64,000 nucleotides of DNA from JBJYIN01 sp046237015 (GCF_046237015.1 NZ_JBJYIN010000022.1:1-64000), one strand, 5' to 3'. Positions 18,161-27,296 are shown, counted from the stretch's first letter. A program made the numbers and translations. The notes: generated from the sequence alone by a model not told the origin.

Positions 18161-18538
18161 ATGATTAATGCGCCCCGTGTTTGTGTACAGGTTCAGAGTT
18201 TCTACGTCGAGGCGCAGTCACAACCCGACGAAGAGCGTTTTGTTTTTGCGTATACGATTACTGTCCGCAATCTGGGGCGACACCCGGTACGTTTGCTCGG
18301 CCGTTATTGGCTGATTACTAATGCCAATGGGCGGCAGACCGAAGTGCAGGGAGAAGGGGTCGTCGGTGAACAACCACTGATACAACCCGGTAGCGAATTT
18401 CAGTACACCAGCGGTACCGTACTGGAAACGCCGTTGGGAACAATGGAAGGCCACTACCAGATGCTCGATCATCAAGGCAACACATTTCAGGTCAATATCC
18501 CTGTATTTCGTCTGGCAATTTCTTCACTGATACATTAA
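18161..18538 (+). CDS. apaG: ApaG family protein (DUF525)
   Basis: 125 residues from ATG 18161, exactly the E. coli length. An open frame reaches back to 18098 but that part lies inside rsmA and adds no family sequence; MINAPRVCVQVQS is the normal N-terminus, and a TGGAGT ribosome site precedes it. ApaG is a small immunoglobulin-like fold protein (FAYTITVRNLG, LLGRYWLITNANG, YTSGTVLETPLGTMEGHY). Its function is unsettled; it travels with apaH and rsmA. Confidence 0.95.
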   Translation: MINAPRVCVQVQSFYVEAQSQPDEERFVFAYTITVRNLGRHPVRLLGRYWLITNANGRQTEVQGEGVVGEQPLIQPGSEFQYTSGTVLETPLGTMEGHYQMLDHQGNTFQVNIPVFRLAISSLIH

Positions 18539-18540
18539 TT

Positions 18541-19374
18541 ATGTCTACCTATTTAGTTGGCGATGTTCACGGTTGTTTGGTTGAACTCAACGCGCTGTTG
18601 GCGCAAGTTTCTTTCAACCCTGCGCAGGATACACTGTGGTTAACTGGCGACCTCGTCGCTCGTGGGCCTGATTCACTTGGCGTACTGAGATTTGTCCGTT
18701 CCCTTGGTTCGGCCGCTCGTCTGGTATTGGGCAATCACGATCTGCATCTTCTGGCAGTTTATGCGGGGATCAGCCGCAGCAAGCCCAAAGATCGCATTGC
18801 GGAATTACTTGAAGCACCGGATGCGGATGACTTAATTAATTGGCTACGTAAACAGCCTATCCTGCAAGTCGATGAAGCGTTAAAACTGGTGATGGCACAC
18901 GCCGGTATTACTCCACAGTGGGATTTGGATACCGCGAAAATATGCGCCCGTGAAGTTGAATCCATCCTGAGCAGCGATAGTTATCCTTTATTTTTGGACG
19001 CGATGTACGGCGATATGCCAAATCATTGGCTTCCTGAACTTAGCGGTCTGCCTCGTTTACGTTTCAGTACCAACGTATTCACCCGTATGCGCTACTGTTT
19101 TTCTGGTGGTCAGCTAGATATGCTGTGCAAAGAGCCCCCTAGTCAAGCGCCATCCTTGTTAAAACCCTGGTTTGATCTCCCCCGAAAACTCGCTGAAGAG
19201 TATGCTATCGCGTTCGGTCATTGGGCTTCATTAGAAGGGAAAGGCACACCGGAAAACATTTATGCACTGGATACCGGGTGCTGCTGGGGCGGGAAACTGA
19301 CGATGTTACGTTGGGAAGATAAACGTTATTTCACGCAAAAATCTCTGTCAGAGCAGAATAACGACAACGAATAA
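18541..19374 (+). CDS. apaH: Symmetrical diadenosine tetraphosphatase
   Basis: 277 residues (280 in E. coli). It hydrolyses Ap4A to two ADP and also removes Np4 caps from RNA. It is a metallophosphatase with the motifs GDVHGC (residues 7-12), GDLVARGPDS and GNHDLHLL, plus MAHAGI further on. It starts two bases after the apaG stop, so both are co-transcribed. It is the last gene of the lptD cluster. Confidence 0.97.
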   Translation: MSTYLVGDVHGCLVELNALLAQVSFNPAQDTLWLTGDLVARGPDSLGVLRFVRSLGSAARLVLGNHDLHLLAVYAGISRSKPKDRIAELLEAPDADDLINWLRKQPILQVDEALKLVMAHAGITPQWDLDTAKICAREVESILSSDSYPLFLDAMYGDMPNHWLPELSGLPRLRFSTNVFTRMRYCFSGGQLDMLCKEPPSQAPSLLKPWFDLPRKLAEEYAIAFGHWASLEGKGTPENIYALDTGCCWGGKLTMLRWEDKRYFTQKSLSEQNNDNE

Positions 19375-19380
19375 ACGGTA

Positions 19381-19704
19381 TTAATAGGGTGATAAAATGC
19401 GACGCTTGTCACCCACGTTGCGATTTGATGCAGAATCCGCTGGCACTTCTGTCGGAATCGACCAAATCCCACCCCCTAAAAATCCTGCCAACCCGAGCGG
19501 GCTCGCATTTGTCAGCAATAATTCACGACGGCTGGGATCAACCAGTCGATCGGCATTAAGTTGTTCTGGTTTTATTACCATGAGCACAGCGTCCTCAGTT
19601 AAATACGCGGAAATCCCCGCCACATTCAATATGTCCATACTACGATTGAAATATGACAAAAATGTTATCTCACAACGGAGACAAAGCACTGTGCTCACCG
19701 TCAA
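19381..19704 (-). CDS. Unrecognised small ORF between apaH and folA (hypothetical, possibly a remnant)
   Basis: An open minus-strand frame of up to 107 codons, with a TTG at 19704 or an ATG at 19636 (MDILNVAGISAYLTEDAVLM) as possible starts. It ends SNRNVGDKRRILSPY. I do not recognise any family. It does not look like CcdA or CcdB, although a ccd toxin-antitoxin pair occupies this same folA-apaH junction in E. coli O157:H7. The opposite strand is also open (19397-19768), so the strand is not certain. It follows folA on the same strand but beyond the folA terminator. It may be a gene fragment. Confidence 0.3.
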   Translation of the reverse strand: MTVSTVLCLRCEITFLSYFNRSMDILNVAGISAYLTEDAVLMVIKPEQLNADRLVDPSRRELLLTNASPLGLAGFLGGGIWSIPTEVPADSASNRNVGDKRRILSPY

Positions 19705-19765
19705 TGGGACACTATCGGTAGCATCATTGGTATTTGTGGCGCAGGCTCATTGCTATCGCGAGGTC

Positions 19766-19789
19766 TAAAACCCGCCGTGAATAGCGGGT
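19766..19789 (-). terminator. Probable folA terminator
   Basis: The arms ACCCGC (19770-19775) and GCGGGT (19784-19789) enclose an 8-base loop. Read on the minus strand the hairpin is followed by TTTTA, and it sits about 28 bases after the folA stop. Confidence 0.65.
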
Positions 19790-19817
19790 GAAACATAACA
19801 GAAGGGGAAATAGCGAA

Positions 19818-20300
19818 TTAACGGCGTTCTAAAATTTCAAAGCAATAGCTGTGTGAGTTGCGTTCGTCGGCACCATGAAATTCACTGAAGACTGATTGCC
19901 ATTCATCCGGCTCATAATCAGGGAAGTGCGTGTCACCTTCCACTTCGGCATCAATATGGGTCAAATACAGACGATGAGCTTTGGGCAGCATCTGCTGGTA
20001 GATACTTCCCCCGCCAATGACCATGACCTCTTCGACGTCTCCCACCGCCATCAGTGCCGCATCCAACGAAGTGGCCCAGGTAACGCGATCATCATCGCCA
20101 GGATGTTGACTAACGACAATGTTGTGTCGACCCGGCAACGGTTGCCCAATAGAACGAAACGTATTACGTCCCATGACGATCGGCTTATTCAACGTATTGC
20201 GTTTAAACCACGCTAAATCGGCTGGCAAGTGCCACGGCATGGCATTCTCCATGCCGATCACACGATCAACTGCCAGTGCAGCAATTAAACTAATAACCAT
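19818..20300 (-). CDS. folA: Dihydrofolate reductase
   Basis: 160 residues. It reduces dihydrofolate to tetrahydrofolate with NADPH and is the trimethoprim target. Landmarks are VISLIAALAVDRVIGMENAMPWHLPADLAWFK with the catalytic acid D28 (D27 in E. coli), the NADPH-binding IVMGRNTFRSIGQPLPGR, and VMVIGGGSIYQQML. It is convergent with apaH across a 443-bp gap that holds the terminator and the orphan ORF. Confidence 0.97.
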   Translation of the reverse strand: MVISLIAALAVDRVIGMENAMPWHLPADLAWFKRNTLNKPIVMGRNTFRSIGQPLPGRHNIVVSQHPGDDDRVTWATSLDAALMAVGDVEEVMVIGGGSIYQQMLPKAHRLYLTHIDAEVEGDTHFPDYEPDEWQSVFSEFHGADERNSHSYCFEILERR

Positions 20301-20452
20301 GGTGAAACCCTGTAGGTCGGAAAATTGCTGACACTATACGGAAACCCCTTCCACTCGTCGATATCCCGTTCATCTTTCCCGTGGCAGATATCCCGCCCCT
20401 TCCTGTACGTTGAAAGGGATGAGGTATACCGGATGCCACAACGCCGCGCAGA

Positions 20453-20923
20453 CTATACGCCAGGACGTTTGCGATACAGCCAAATCCCCGGCAGCGATAG
20501 TCCAACGGACAGCGCCCCCACAATGAAGCTGGCCTTGAGAAAATGCGTCATCATGACTCGCATCAACTCTTCACTGTAACCAAGATGAGAAATCTCCACG
20601 ACGGAAATCATCGCCGTATAGGCTGAAATGCCAGGAAACATCGGGATCACCGCCGCAACCGTGAACACTTTGGGATGCGCCAGCAACCAACGCGACCAGC
20701 GAATACCAATGACGCCAATCATGATCGCGGCCAAAAAAGAGGCCCACTCAATGCTCATGCCAAAGTGTATTGCCAGAAAGCGGACACCGTGCCCCAGCGC
20801 ACCAAGCAATGCACAGTAACGCAATGCTTTCACCGGCACATTGAACACCATGGCAAATCCTAAAGCAGGCACCGCCGCCAGCACCATATCCTGTAACAGT
20901 GCCCATACCAGACTTAAGCCCAT
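20453..20923 (-). CDS. yjjB: Threonine/serine exporter family subunit YjjB (ThrE C-terminal half)
   Basis: 156 residues from ATG 20923 (MGLSLVWALLQDMVLAAVPALG), the E. coli length; an in-frame ATG at 21001 lies deep in yjjP and is unlikely. It is a membrane protein with about four helices. The stretch WSRWLLAHPKVFTVAAVIPMFPGISAYTAMI is the conserved core, ending LWLYRKRPGV. With YjjP it forms a split ThrE-type exporter; in E. coli the pair has been linked to succinate export. The start overlaps the yjjP stop by 10 bases, so the two are coupled. Confidence 0.93.
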   Translation of the reverse strand: MGLSLVWALLQDMVLAAVPALGFAMVFNVPVKALRYCALLGALGHGVRFLAIHFGMSIEWASFLAAIMIGVIGIRWSRWLLAHPKVFTVAAVIPMFPGISAYTAMISVVEISHLGYSEELMRVMMTHFLKASFIVGALSVGLSLPGIWLYRKRPGV

Positions 20924-21690
20924 CCGCGCAGCCCCCATAACGACATCGCGATAATCACGCCGATACAGGTCGACAGCGTCAACAAACTGGCGACGGTCCA
21001 TCGTGCGAGTCCCGTGTTCACGTGACCTTTAAACATGTCAGCAACGGCGTTAATCAAAGGGAACCCCGGCACTAACAGTAAGACGCTGGCCGCCATCGCG
21101 ACACCGGAAGTATGTTGGAAGGCTGGCAACCGCATCAGCAAACCAGAAGCCGATGTCGCAACAAATGCCGTAATACAGAAATTAATCAATGGATTAAGGT
21201 GACGTGCGGTAAAAATCTGCCTGACATACATTGCCAGACCACTGGCTATCATTGTGACAACAAACGCGTCCCATCCTCCACCATTCAACCGACTGAAACA
21301 ACCGCAGGAAAGCGCCACAATGGATACCATCAGCCAACGTGGATAGCGAAGTGGTTTGATATGCGAGAACCTCTTTTCCACCCCTTCCACATCCAATAGT
21401 TTGTGCTCAGCCATAATCACCGCATGCTGAACTTCCACCACCACATGCATATTAATGCCGCGATCGACATTCTTACGTGTCGATGTCAGGCAATTCCCCT
21501 GCATGATAGTTGTTAGCACAATCGCATTTGCCGAGATTGAACTTTCAACACTATCGGCACCCAGCGCTACACCTAACCGAGAAGATAACTGTTCCACGAC
21601 CATACTTTCGGCACCATGCTGCAATAGCAAAAGCGCACATTGAATGCACAGCCGGGTGATCTCCCGTTGCTGTGTTGTTTCACTAACCAT
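20914..21690 (-). CDS. yjjP: Threonine/serine exporter family subunit YjjP (ThrE N-terminal half)
   Basis: 258 residues (256 in E. coli). The soluble N-terminal half (about 1-110) contains CIQCALLLLQHGAESMVVEQLSSRLG, DSVESSISANAIVLTT and STRKNVDRGINMH, the ThrE signature region. The C-terminal half has about five membrane helices ending VADMFKGHVNTGLARW and CIGVIIAMSLWGLRGWA. It is upstream of and overlaps yjjB. In E. coli this pair lies elsewhere (near dnaTC); here it is next to folA. Confidence 0.94.
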   Translation of the reverse strand: MVSETTQQREITRLCIQCALLLLQHGAESMVVEQLSSRLGVALGADSVESSISANAIVLTTIMQGNCLTSTRKNVDRGINMHVVVEVQHAVIMAEHKLLDVEGVEKRFSHIKPLRYPRWLMVSIVALSCGCFSRLNGGGWDAFVVTMIASGLAMYVRQIFTARHLNPLINFCITAFVATSASGLLMRLPAFQHTSGVAMAASVLLLVPGFPLINAVADMFKGHVNTGLARWTVASLLTLSTCIGVIIAMSLWGLRGWA

Positions 21691-21834
21691 GATGTTATTC
21701 CAACCCTGACCCCAAAAATATACCCATAGATTTCAACGTGTATGACAGTGACAAGCAGCCTCAGTACAGAGAATCCCTTAAAGAAACTGAGTCAATTACA
21801 GCCAACGTCTCTACAAATTGAAAGATGGCAGATA

Positions 21835-21961
21835 TATACCCGTCATACTTCAAGCTGCTTGTGCGTTGGCTGCCCTTACTCACCCCAGTCACTTACTTGT
21901 GTAAGCTCCTGGGGATTCGTTCGGTTGCCGCCTTCACGCAACTTGAATTATTTTGGGTATA
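21835..21961 (+). repeat. ERIC element, copy 1
   Basis: A 127-bp element with the ERIC core AGTCACTTACTTGTGTAAGC and CTCCTGGGGATTC and the terminal pair TATACCCGTCATACTTCAAG ... TTGAATTATTTTGGGTATA. It is of standard ERIC length and lies between yjjP and the LysE gene, inverted relative to copy 2. Confidence 0.9.
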
Positions 21962-22066
21962 ACCACAAACAAAGAAAGGAAAATAGTTAACACATTGCGA
22001 ACCAATAGCCAATAATGAAGATACCAATTAATGATTCTGGCATTATCATTCTCTTCGGTTATTTCC

Positions 22067-22193
22067 ATACCCCAAATAATTCAAGTTTCAGGAAGGCGGC
22101 AAGCGAAGGAATCCCGATGAGCTTACTTGAGTAAGTGATTCGGGTGACTGAGCGCAGCCAACGCACATGCAACTTGAAGTATGACGGGTATAT
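22067..22193 (-). repeat. ERIC element, copy 2 (inverted to copy 1)
   Basis: A 127-bp copy in the opposite orientation, starting ATACCCCAAATAATTCAAG and ending CTTGAAGTATGACGGGTATA, with the core GAGCTTACTTGAGTAAGTGA. Only about 105 bp separate it from copy 1. It ends 26 bp before the LysE start. Confidence 0.9.
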
Positions 22194-22218
22194 ATTTTTT
22201 CTCCACCTGGAACGCAAC

Positions 22219-22833
22219 ATGCTAGAAACCTCATTAATTATTGCGACAATTGCGACTCTGGGCATGATTTCGCCTGGCCCCGATTTTTTTCTGATCATCA
22301 AAAACGCAACTCGTTACCCGCGTATTGCCGCGCTAATGACAGCATTCGGGGTTATCTGCGGTGTGGCAACCCACATGGCTTACTGCGTAGCCGGTCTGGC
22401 TGTGGTGATCACCACCACCCCTTGGCTCTTTAATTTGCTGAAATACGCAGGTGCGGCTTATCTCATGTGGATCGGCATTCAGGCGCTGTTGTCGCGTGGC
22501 GGAAGCAAAATGGATGTCACACAATTAACAAAACAGCACGTCAGTATGAAGAAAGCGTTTTTGCAAGGTTACTTATGTAATTTACTGAATCCAAAGGCAA
22601 CGTTATTCTTTCTGGCAATGTTCACGCAGGTATTGAGCGTTAATTCCGGTATAGGAGAAAAGCTGTGGTACGCCATGATTATCTGGGGGCTATCCGCGAT
22701 CTGGTGGCCACTGCTGGTATTCATATTTCAGAGTAGCCCTGTGCGTCAGGTTCTGGCCAAGATTCAGAAACTCGTGGATAAAGTACTGGGGACCGTTTTG
22801 ATTGCATTGGGTATCAAAGTCGCGCTGAGTTAA
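22219..22833 (+). CDS. LysE/RhtB family amino-acid exporter
   Basis: 204 residues from ATG 22219. The frame extends back to 22135 but that part is ERIC sequence, so it was trimmed; MLETSLIIATIATLGMISPGPDFF is the family N-terminus. Five to six membrane helices are visible. The LysE signature SPGPDFFLIIKNA is at about 17-29 and LLNPKATLFFLAMF in the middle. Members export threonine, homoserine, lysine or other amino acids; the substrate here cannot be read from sequence. It is closest in type to RhtC. It sits between an ERIC element and the convergent carB. Confidence 0.88.
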   Translation: MLETSLIIATIATLGMISPGPDFFLIIKNATRYPRIAALMTAFGVICGVATHMAYCVAGLAVVITTTPWLFNLLKYAGAAYLMWIGIQALLSRGGSKMDVTQLTKQHVSMKKAFLQGYLCNLLNPKATLFFLAMFTQVLSVNSGIGEKLWYAMIIWGLSAIWWPLLVFIFQSSPVRQVLAKIQKLVDKVLGTVLIALGIKVALS

Positions 22834-22859
22834 CCAGCGCTCCCTTCTCGCCGCTTTTC

Positions 22860-22891
22860 CTCCCGTCATACCTCTACAGGCATGACGGGAG
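22860..22891. terminator. Hairpin between LysE gene and carB (convergent)
   Basis: The arms CTCCCGTCAT (22860-22869) and ATGACGGGAG (22882-22891) are a perfect 10-bp stem between the stop codons of two convergent genes. There is no clear T tract on either side, so it may be a processing or rho-assisted terminator. Confidence 0.5.
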
Positions 22892-22902
22892 AGACATCGG
22901 CG

Positions 22903-25900
22903 TTACGAGCGACCTTTAATCATCGCATGCATTTCCTGCACCGAGGTCACTTTATTCGTCGGATCTGCTGTTAACGACATCGCCGTCGCAAAACCACCAT
23001 TCAGTGTCGTATCGTAGTGCACCTTATATTGCAGTGCACTGCGGCGAATAAGTTTAGAATCCTCAATCGCCTGACGCCCCGCCGTCGTATTAACGATATA
23101 AGTGTACTCACCATTCTTGATACGATCCTGAATATGTGGACGACCTTCATGAACCTTGTTCACCAGACGCGGATTAATCCCTGCTTCACCCAGTTCAATT
23201 GCCGTGCCGTGCGTCGCATCCAGCTCGAATCCATGTTTCAGTAGCTTGGCGGCTAAATCAACCACACGAGCTTTGTCGCCTTCGCGTACCGACAGCAATG
23301 CACGACCGGTTTTTTTCATGTGGGAATTGCTACCCAGCATCGCCTTGGCAAACGCCTCGGCAAATGTGCGACCAACGCCCATGACTTCACCGGTAGAACG
23401 CATCTCTGGCCCCAGAATCGGGTCAACACCAGGGAATTTATTAAACGGTAAGACCACTTCTTTCACCGAATAATAAGGCGGAATAATTTCTTTGGTGACG
23501 CCCTGCTCAACCAGCGTTTGTCCCACCATGACACGAGCCGCCACTTTCGCCAAAGGAACACCAGTGGCTTTAGAGACAAATGGGACGGTACGCGCCGCTC
23601 GAGGGTTGACTTCAATCAGATAAACTTCATTGTTTTTAACGGCAAACTGCACATTCATCAGGCCGCGAACACAAAGCTCAAACGCCAGTTTTTCAACCTG
23701 CTGGCGCATCACATCCTGAATTTCCTGACTCAGCGTATAAGCAGGCAGAGAACATGCCGAATCACCAGAGTGAACGCCCGCCTGTTCAATGTGCTCCATG
23801 ATGCCGCCAATCAATACGCGCTCACCATCACAGATAGCGTCCACATCGACTTCGATGGCATCATCCAGGAAACGATCCAGAAGAACCGGGGCATCGTTAG
23901 ATACGCTCACGGCCGTTTGGAAATAGCGACGTAAATCTGCTTCGTCGTACACGATTTCCATCGCGCGACCGCCCAGAACATAAGAAGGACGGACAACTAA
24001 CGGATAGCCGATGCCACGCGCTTTTTCTACCGCCTGTTCAATCGCCGCCACCGTCGCATTAGCCGGTTGTTTCAAGCCAAGACGGTTGACCGCCTGCTGG
24101 AAACGCTCACGGTCTTCTGCACGGTCAATCGCGTCCGGGCTAGTGCCGATAACTGGCACACCCGCGGCTTCCAGCGCACGTGCCAGCTTCAGCGGCGTTT
24201 GGCCGCCGTACTGTACAATGACGCCTTTCGGTTTTTCGATACGCACGATTTCCAGTACATCTTCCAGCGTCACCGGCTCGAAATACAGGCGATCGGACGT
24301 ATCGTAATCTGTAGAAACCGTTTCAGGGTTACAGTTGACCATAATGGTTTCATAACCATCTTCACGCAGTGCCAGCGAGGCATGTACACAGCAATAGTCG
24401 AATTCAATCCCTTGACCAATACGGTTAGGGCCACCGCCCAGTACCATAATTTTATCGCGATCCTGATTCGGGTTAGCCTCACACTCATCTTCATAGGTGG
24501 AGTACATGTAAGCGGTATCGGTCGCGAATTCAGCCGCACAGGTGTCAACACGCTTATAGACTGGATGCAGATCGAATTTGTCACGCAACTTGCGAATTTC
24601 GCTTTCGGCAACGCCCGCCAGTTTCGCCAAACGCGCATCGGCAAAACCCTTACGCTTCAACTGACGCAGGAAGGTCGCATCCAGCGCAGTGACGCCTTTC
24701 TCTGCGACCAGTTCTTCCAGACGCACCAACTCTTCAATTTGCACCAGGAACCAGCGATCGATATTCGTGAGGTTAAACACGCCATCAACCGACATGCCAG
24801 CACGGAATGCGTCTGCGATATACCAGACACGCTCTGCACCAGCGTCTTTTAGCTCACGGCGGATTTTGGTCAACGCTTCAGGATCGTCAAGATCGACCTT
24901 CGGATCGAACCCCGTGGCACCCACTTCCAAACCACGCAGTGCTTTTTGTAAGGATTCCTGCTGAGTGCGGCCAATCGCCATCACTTCTCCCACCGATTTC
25001 ATCTGGGTGGTAAGACGATCGTTAGCGCCAGCAAATTTTTCGAAATTAAAACGAGGGATTTTGGTGACGACATAGTCGATAGACGGCTCAAACGATGCCG
25101 GCGTGCGGCCACCCGTAATATCGTTCATCAGTTCATCGAGGGTATAACCCACTGCCAGCTTGGCCGCAATCTTCGCAATGGGGAAACCCGTTGCTTTAGA
25201 GGCCAGCGCGGAGGAACGCGAAACACGTGGATTCATTTCGATGATGATAAGGCGACCGTTCTTCGGGTTAACCGAGAACTGGACGTTAGATCCCCCTGTC
25301 TCGACACCGATTTCACGCAGCACCGCCATCGAAGCGTTACGCATGACCTGGTATTCTTTATCCGTCAGCGTTTGTGCTGGCGCAACGGTGATCGAGTCGC
25401 CGGTGTGGATCCCCATGGCATCGAAGTTTTCGATGGAACAAACGATGATGCAGTTATCGTTCTTATCGCGCACCACCTCCATTTCATACTCTTTCCAGCC
25501 AATCAGCGATTCGTCGATCAACAGTTCTTTCGTCGGAGAAAGATCCAGCCCGCGTTCACAAATCTCTTCAAACTCTTCACGGTTATAGGCGATACCGCCA
25601 CCGGTGCCGCCCATCGTAAAGGAAGGACGGATAATGCACGGGAAGCCGACGTCAGCCGCTACAGCCAGCGCTTCTTCCATCGTGTGTGCAATACCGGAAC
25701 GCGCGGTATCCAGACCGATCTTTTTCATCGCTACATCGAAACGGCGACGATCTTCTGCTTTATCAATCGCATCTGCCGTGGCACCAATCATGGTGACGCC
25801 GAATTCGGCCAGCACGCCTTGACGTTCCAGCTCCAGCGCACAGTTCAATGCCGTCTGACCACCCATGGTCGGCAGCACAGCATCAGGACGCTCTTTTTCA

Positions 25901-26133
25901 ATAATTTTACGTACCACTTCCCAGTGAATCGGCTCAATGTAAGTCGCGTCTGCCATCTCCGGGTCGGTCATAATCGTAGCCGGGTTAGAGTTCACCAGAA
26001 TGACGCGATAGCCTTCTTCACGCAGCGCTTTACACGCCTGTGCACCAGAGTAGTCAAACTCACACGCCTGACCGATCACAATCGGTCCCGCGCCCAAAAT
26101 CAGGATGCTCTTAATATCTGTACGTTTTGGCAT
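22903..26133 (-). CDS. carB: Carbamoyl-phosphate synthase large subunit
   Basis: 1076 residues (1073 in E. coli). With CarA it makes carbamoyl phosphate from bicarbonate, ammonia (from glutamine) and two ATP for arginine and pyrimidine synthesis. It has the expected internal duplication: two carboxyphosphate/carbamate ATP-grasp halves, each opening with a nucleotide-binding stretch (ILILGAGPIVIGQACEFDYSG and IMVLGGGPNRIGQGIEFDYC) and containing EMNPR or EVNPRAARTVPF. The C-terminal MGS-like allosteric domain follows (about 935-1076). It starts 14 bases after carA. Confidence 0.98.
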   Translation of the reverse strand: MPKRTDIKSILILGAGPIVIGQACEFDYSGAQACKALREEGYRVILVNSNPATIMTDPEMADATYIEPIHWEVVRKIIEKERPDAVLPTMGGQTALNCALELERQGVLAEFGVTMIGATADAIDKAEDRRRFDVAMKKIGLDTARSGIAHTMEEALAVAADVGFPCIIRPSFTMGGTGGGIAYNREEFEEICERGLDLSPTKELLIDESLIGWKEYEMEVVRDKNDNCIIVCSIENFDAMGIHTGDSITVAPAQTLTDKEYQVMRNASMAVLREIGVETGGSNVQFSVNPKNGRLIIIEMNPRVSRSSALASKATGFPIAKIAAKLAVGYTLDELMNDITGGRTPASFEPSIDYVVTKIPRFNFEKFAGANDRLTTQMKSVGEVMAIGRTQQESLQKALRGLEVGATGFDPKVDLDDPEALTKIRRELKDAGAERVWYIADAFRAGMSVDGVFNLTNIDRWFLVQIEELVRLEELVAEKGVTALDATFLRQLKRKGFADARLAKLAGVAESEIRKLRDKFDLHPVYKRVDTCAAEFATDTAYMYSTYEDECEANPNQDRDKIMVLGGGPNRIGQGIEFDYCCVHASLALREDGYETIMVNCNPETVSTDYDTSDRLYFEPVTLEDVLEIVRIEKPKGVIVQYGGQTPLKLARALEAAGVPVIGTSPDAIDRAEDRERFQQAVNRLGLKQPANATVAAIEQAVEKARGIGYPLVVRPSYVLGGRAMEIVYDEADLRRYFQTAVSVSNDAPVLLDRFLDDAIEVDVDAICDGERVLIGGIMEHIEQAGVHSGDSACSLPAYTLSQEIQDVMRQQVEKLAFELCVRGLMNVQFAVKNNEVYLIEVNPRAARTVPFVSKATGVPLAKVAARVMVGQTLVEQGVTKEIIPPYYSVKEVVLPFNKFPGVDPILGPEMRSTGEVMGVGRTFAEAFAKAMLGSNSHMKKTGRALLSVREGDKARVVDLAAKLLKHGFELDATHGTAIELGEAGINPRLVNKVHEGRPHIQDRIKNGEYTYIVNTTAGRQAIEDSKLIRRSALQYKVHYDTTLNGGFATAMSLTADPTNKVTSVQEMHAMIKGRS

Positions 26134-26147
26134 TTTCTTGCTCCTGA

Positions 26148-27296
26148 TTATTTAGCCGAAGAACGATAAGTCTGGATCAATTCAATAAAGTGGTCGAACA
26201 GTGGCGCGGCGTCATGTGGACCAGGGCTGGCTTCAGGATGCCCCTGAAAGCTGAACGCCGGCTTATCGGTACGATGAATCCCTTGCAACGAACCGTCGAA
26301 CAGAGATTTGTGTGTTGGACGCAGCGTGGCGGGCAATGACGTCTCATCCACGGCAAACCCATGGTTTTGCGCAGTAATCATCACGCAGTTGGCATCCAGA
26401 TCTTTGACAGGATGGTTACCGCCGTGGTGACCAAATTTCATTTTCACCGTCTTCGCGCCGCTAGCTAAAGCCAGCAACTGGTGCCCTAAACAAATGCCGA
26501 ATACCGGAATATCCGTTTCCAGGAAGGTTTTGATTGCACGAATGGCGTAATCACACGGTTCCGGGTCTCCCGGGCCGTTAGAGAGGAAAATACCGTCTGG
26601 ATTAAGTTTCAGCACCTCTTCGGCAGAGGTCTGTGCCGGAACGACCGTCAGGCGGCAGCCGCGATCCACCAACATACGTAAAATGTTGCGTTTCACACCA
26701 TAGTCATAAGCCACAACGTGGTAAGGCAGCTCACTTTCGTTTGTCGCCTCAGGTAATTCACCTTCCAATGTCCAGCTTCCCTGCAACCAACTGTAGCTTT
26801 CTTTCGTGGTCACTTCTTTTGCCAGATCCATCCCTTTCAGGCCCGGGAAGGCTTTCGCTTTCTCCAGTGCGACAACGGCATCCGGCGTCTCTCCCGTGAT
26901 GATACAACCGCTCTGCGCCCCTTTTTCACGTAGCAGGCGAGTCAGCTTACGAGTATCAATATCGGCAATGGCAACGATGTTGTTGCGTTTGAGGTATTCA
27001 GACAGGCTTTCTTCACTACGGTAGTTGCTGGCAATCAGAGGTAAATCGCGAATAACCAGACCTTGAGCCTGTACAGCGGGGGATTCTTCATCGTTGGCAT
27101 TAGCGCCGACATTACCAATATGGGGATAAGTGAGAGTGACAATCTGGCGGGAATAGGAAGGATCAGTAAGGATTTCTTGATAACCGGTCATCGACGTATT
27201 GAAGACCACTTCCCCCACTGCCGTTCCCTCTGCCCCAATGGCCCGACCGTGGAATTGGGTTCCGTCTTCCAGAACCAATAGCGCTGACTTAATCAA
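26148..27296 (-). CDS. carA: Carbamoyl-phosphate synthase small subunit (glutaminase)
   Basis: 382 residues starting at TTG 27296, giving MIKSALLVLEDGTQFHGRAIG. UUG is also the E. coli carA start, and a strong GGAGGG site lies about six bases upstream; an in-frame ATG at 27323 lies before that site and is unlikely. The C-terminal class I glutamine amidotransferase domain has the nucleophile in VFGICLGHQLLALASG and the catalytic His/Glu in FQGHPEASPGPHD. It feeds ammonia to CarB. The upstream ARG box implies ArgR control. Confidence 0.97.
   Translation of the reverse strand: MIKSALLVLEDGTQFHGRAIGAEGTAVGEVVFNTSMTGYQEILTDPSYSRQIVTLTYPHIGNVGANANDEESPAVQAQGLVIRDLPLIASNYRSEESLSEYLKRNNIVAIADIDTRKLTRLLREKGAQSGCIITGETPDAVVALEKAKAFPGLKGMDLAKEVTTKESYSWLQGSWTLEGELPEATNESELPYHVVAYDYGVKRNILRMLVDRGCRLTVVPAQTSAEEVLKLNPDGIFLSNGPGDPEPCDYAIRAIKTFLETDIPVFGICLGHQLLALASGAKTVKMKFGHHGGNHPVKDLDANCVMITAQNHGFAVDETSLPATLRPTHKSLFDGSLQGIHRTDKPAFSFQGHPEASPGPHDAAPLFDHFIELIQTYRSSAK

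Noticed and set aside
19381..19704. ccdAB toxin-antitoxin pair at the folA-apaH junction
   Set aside because: The position fits, but neither strand shows CcdA- or CcdB-like sequence, and only one small frame is present.
22135..22218. N-terminal extension of the LysE-type exporter
   Set aside because: These bases are the end of an ERIC element; the family N-terminus begins at ATG 22219.
24067..26169. Long plus-strand frames opposite carB (up to 265 codons)
   Set aside because: Shadow frames of a strongly conserved gene on the other strand; no family features.
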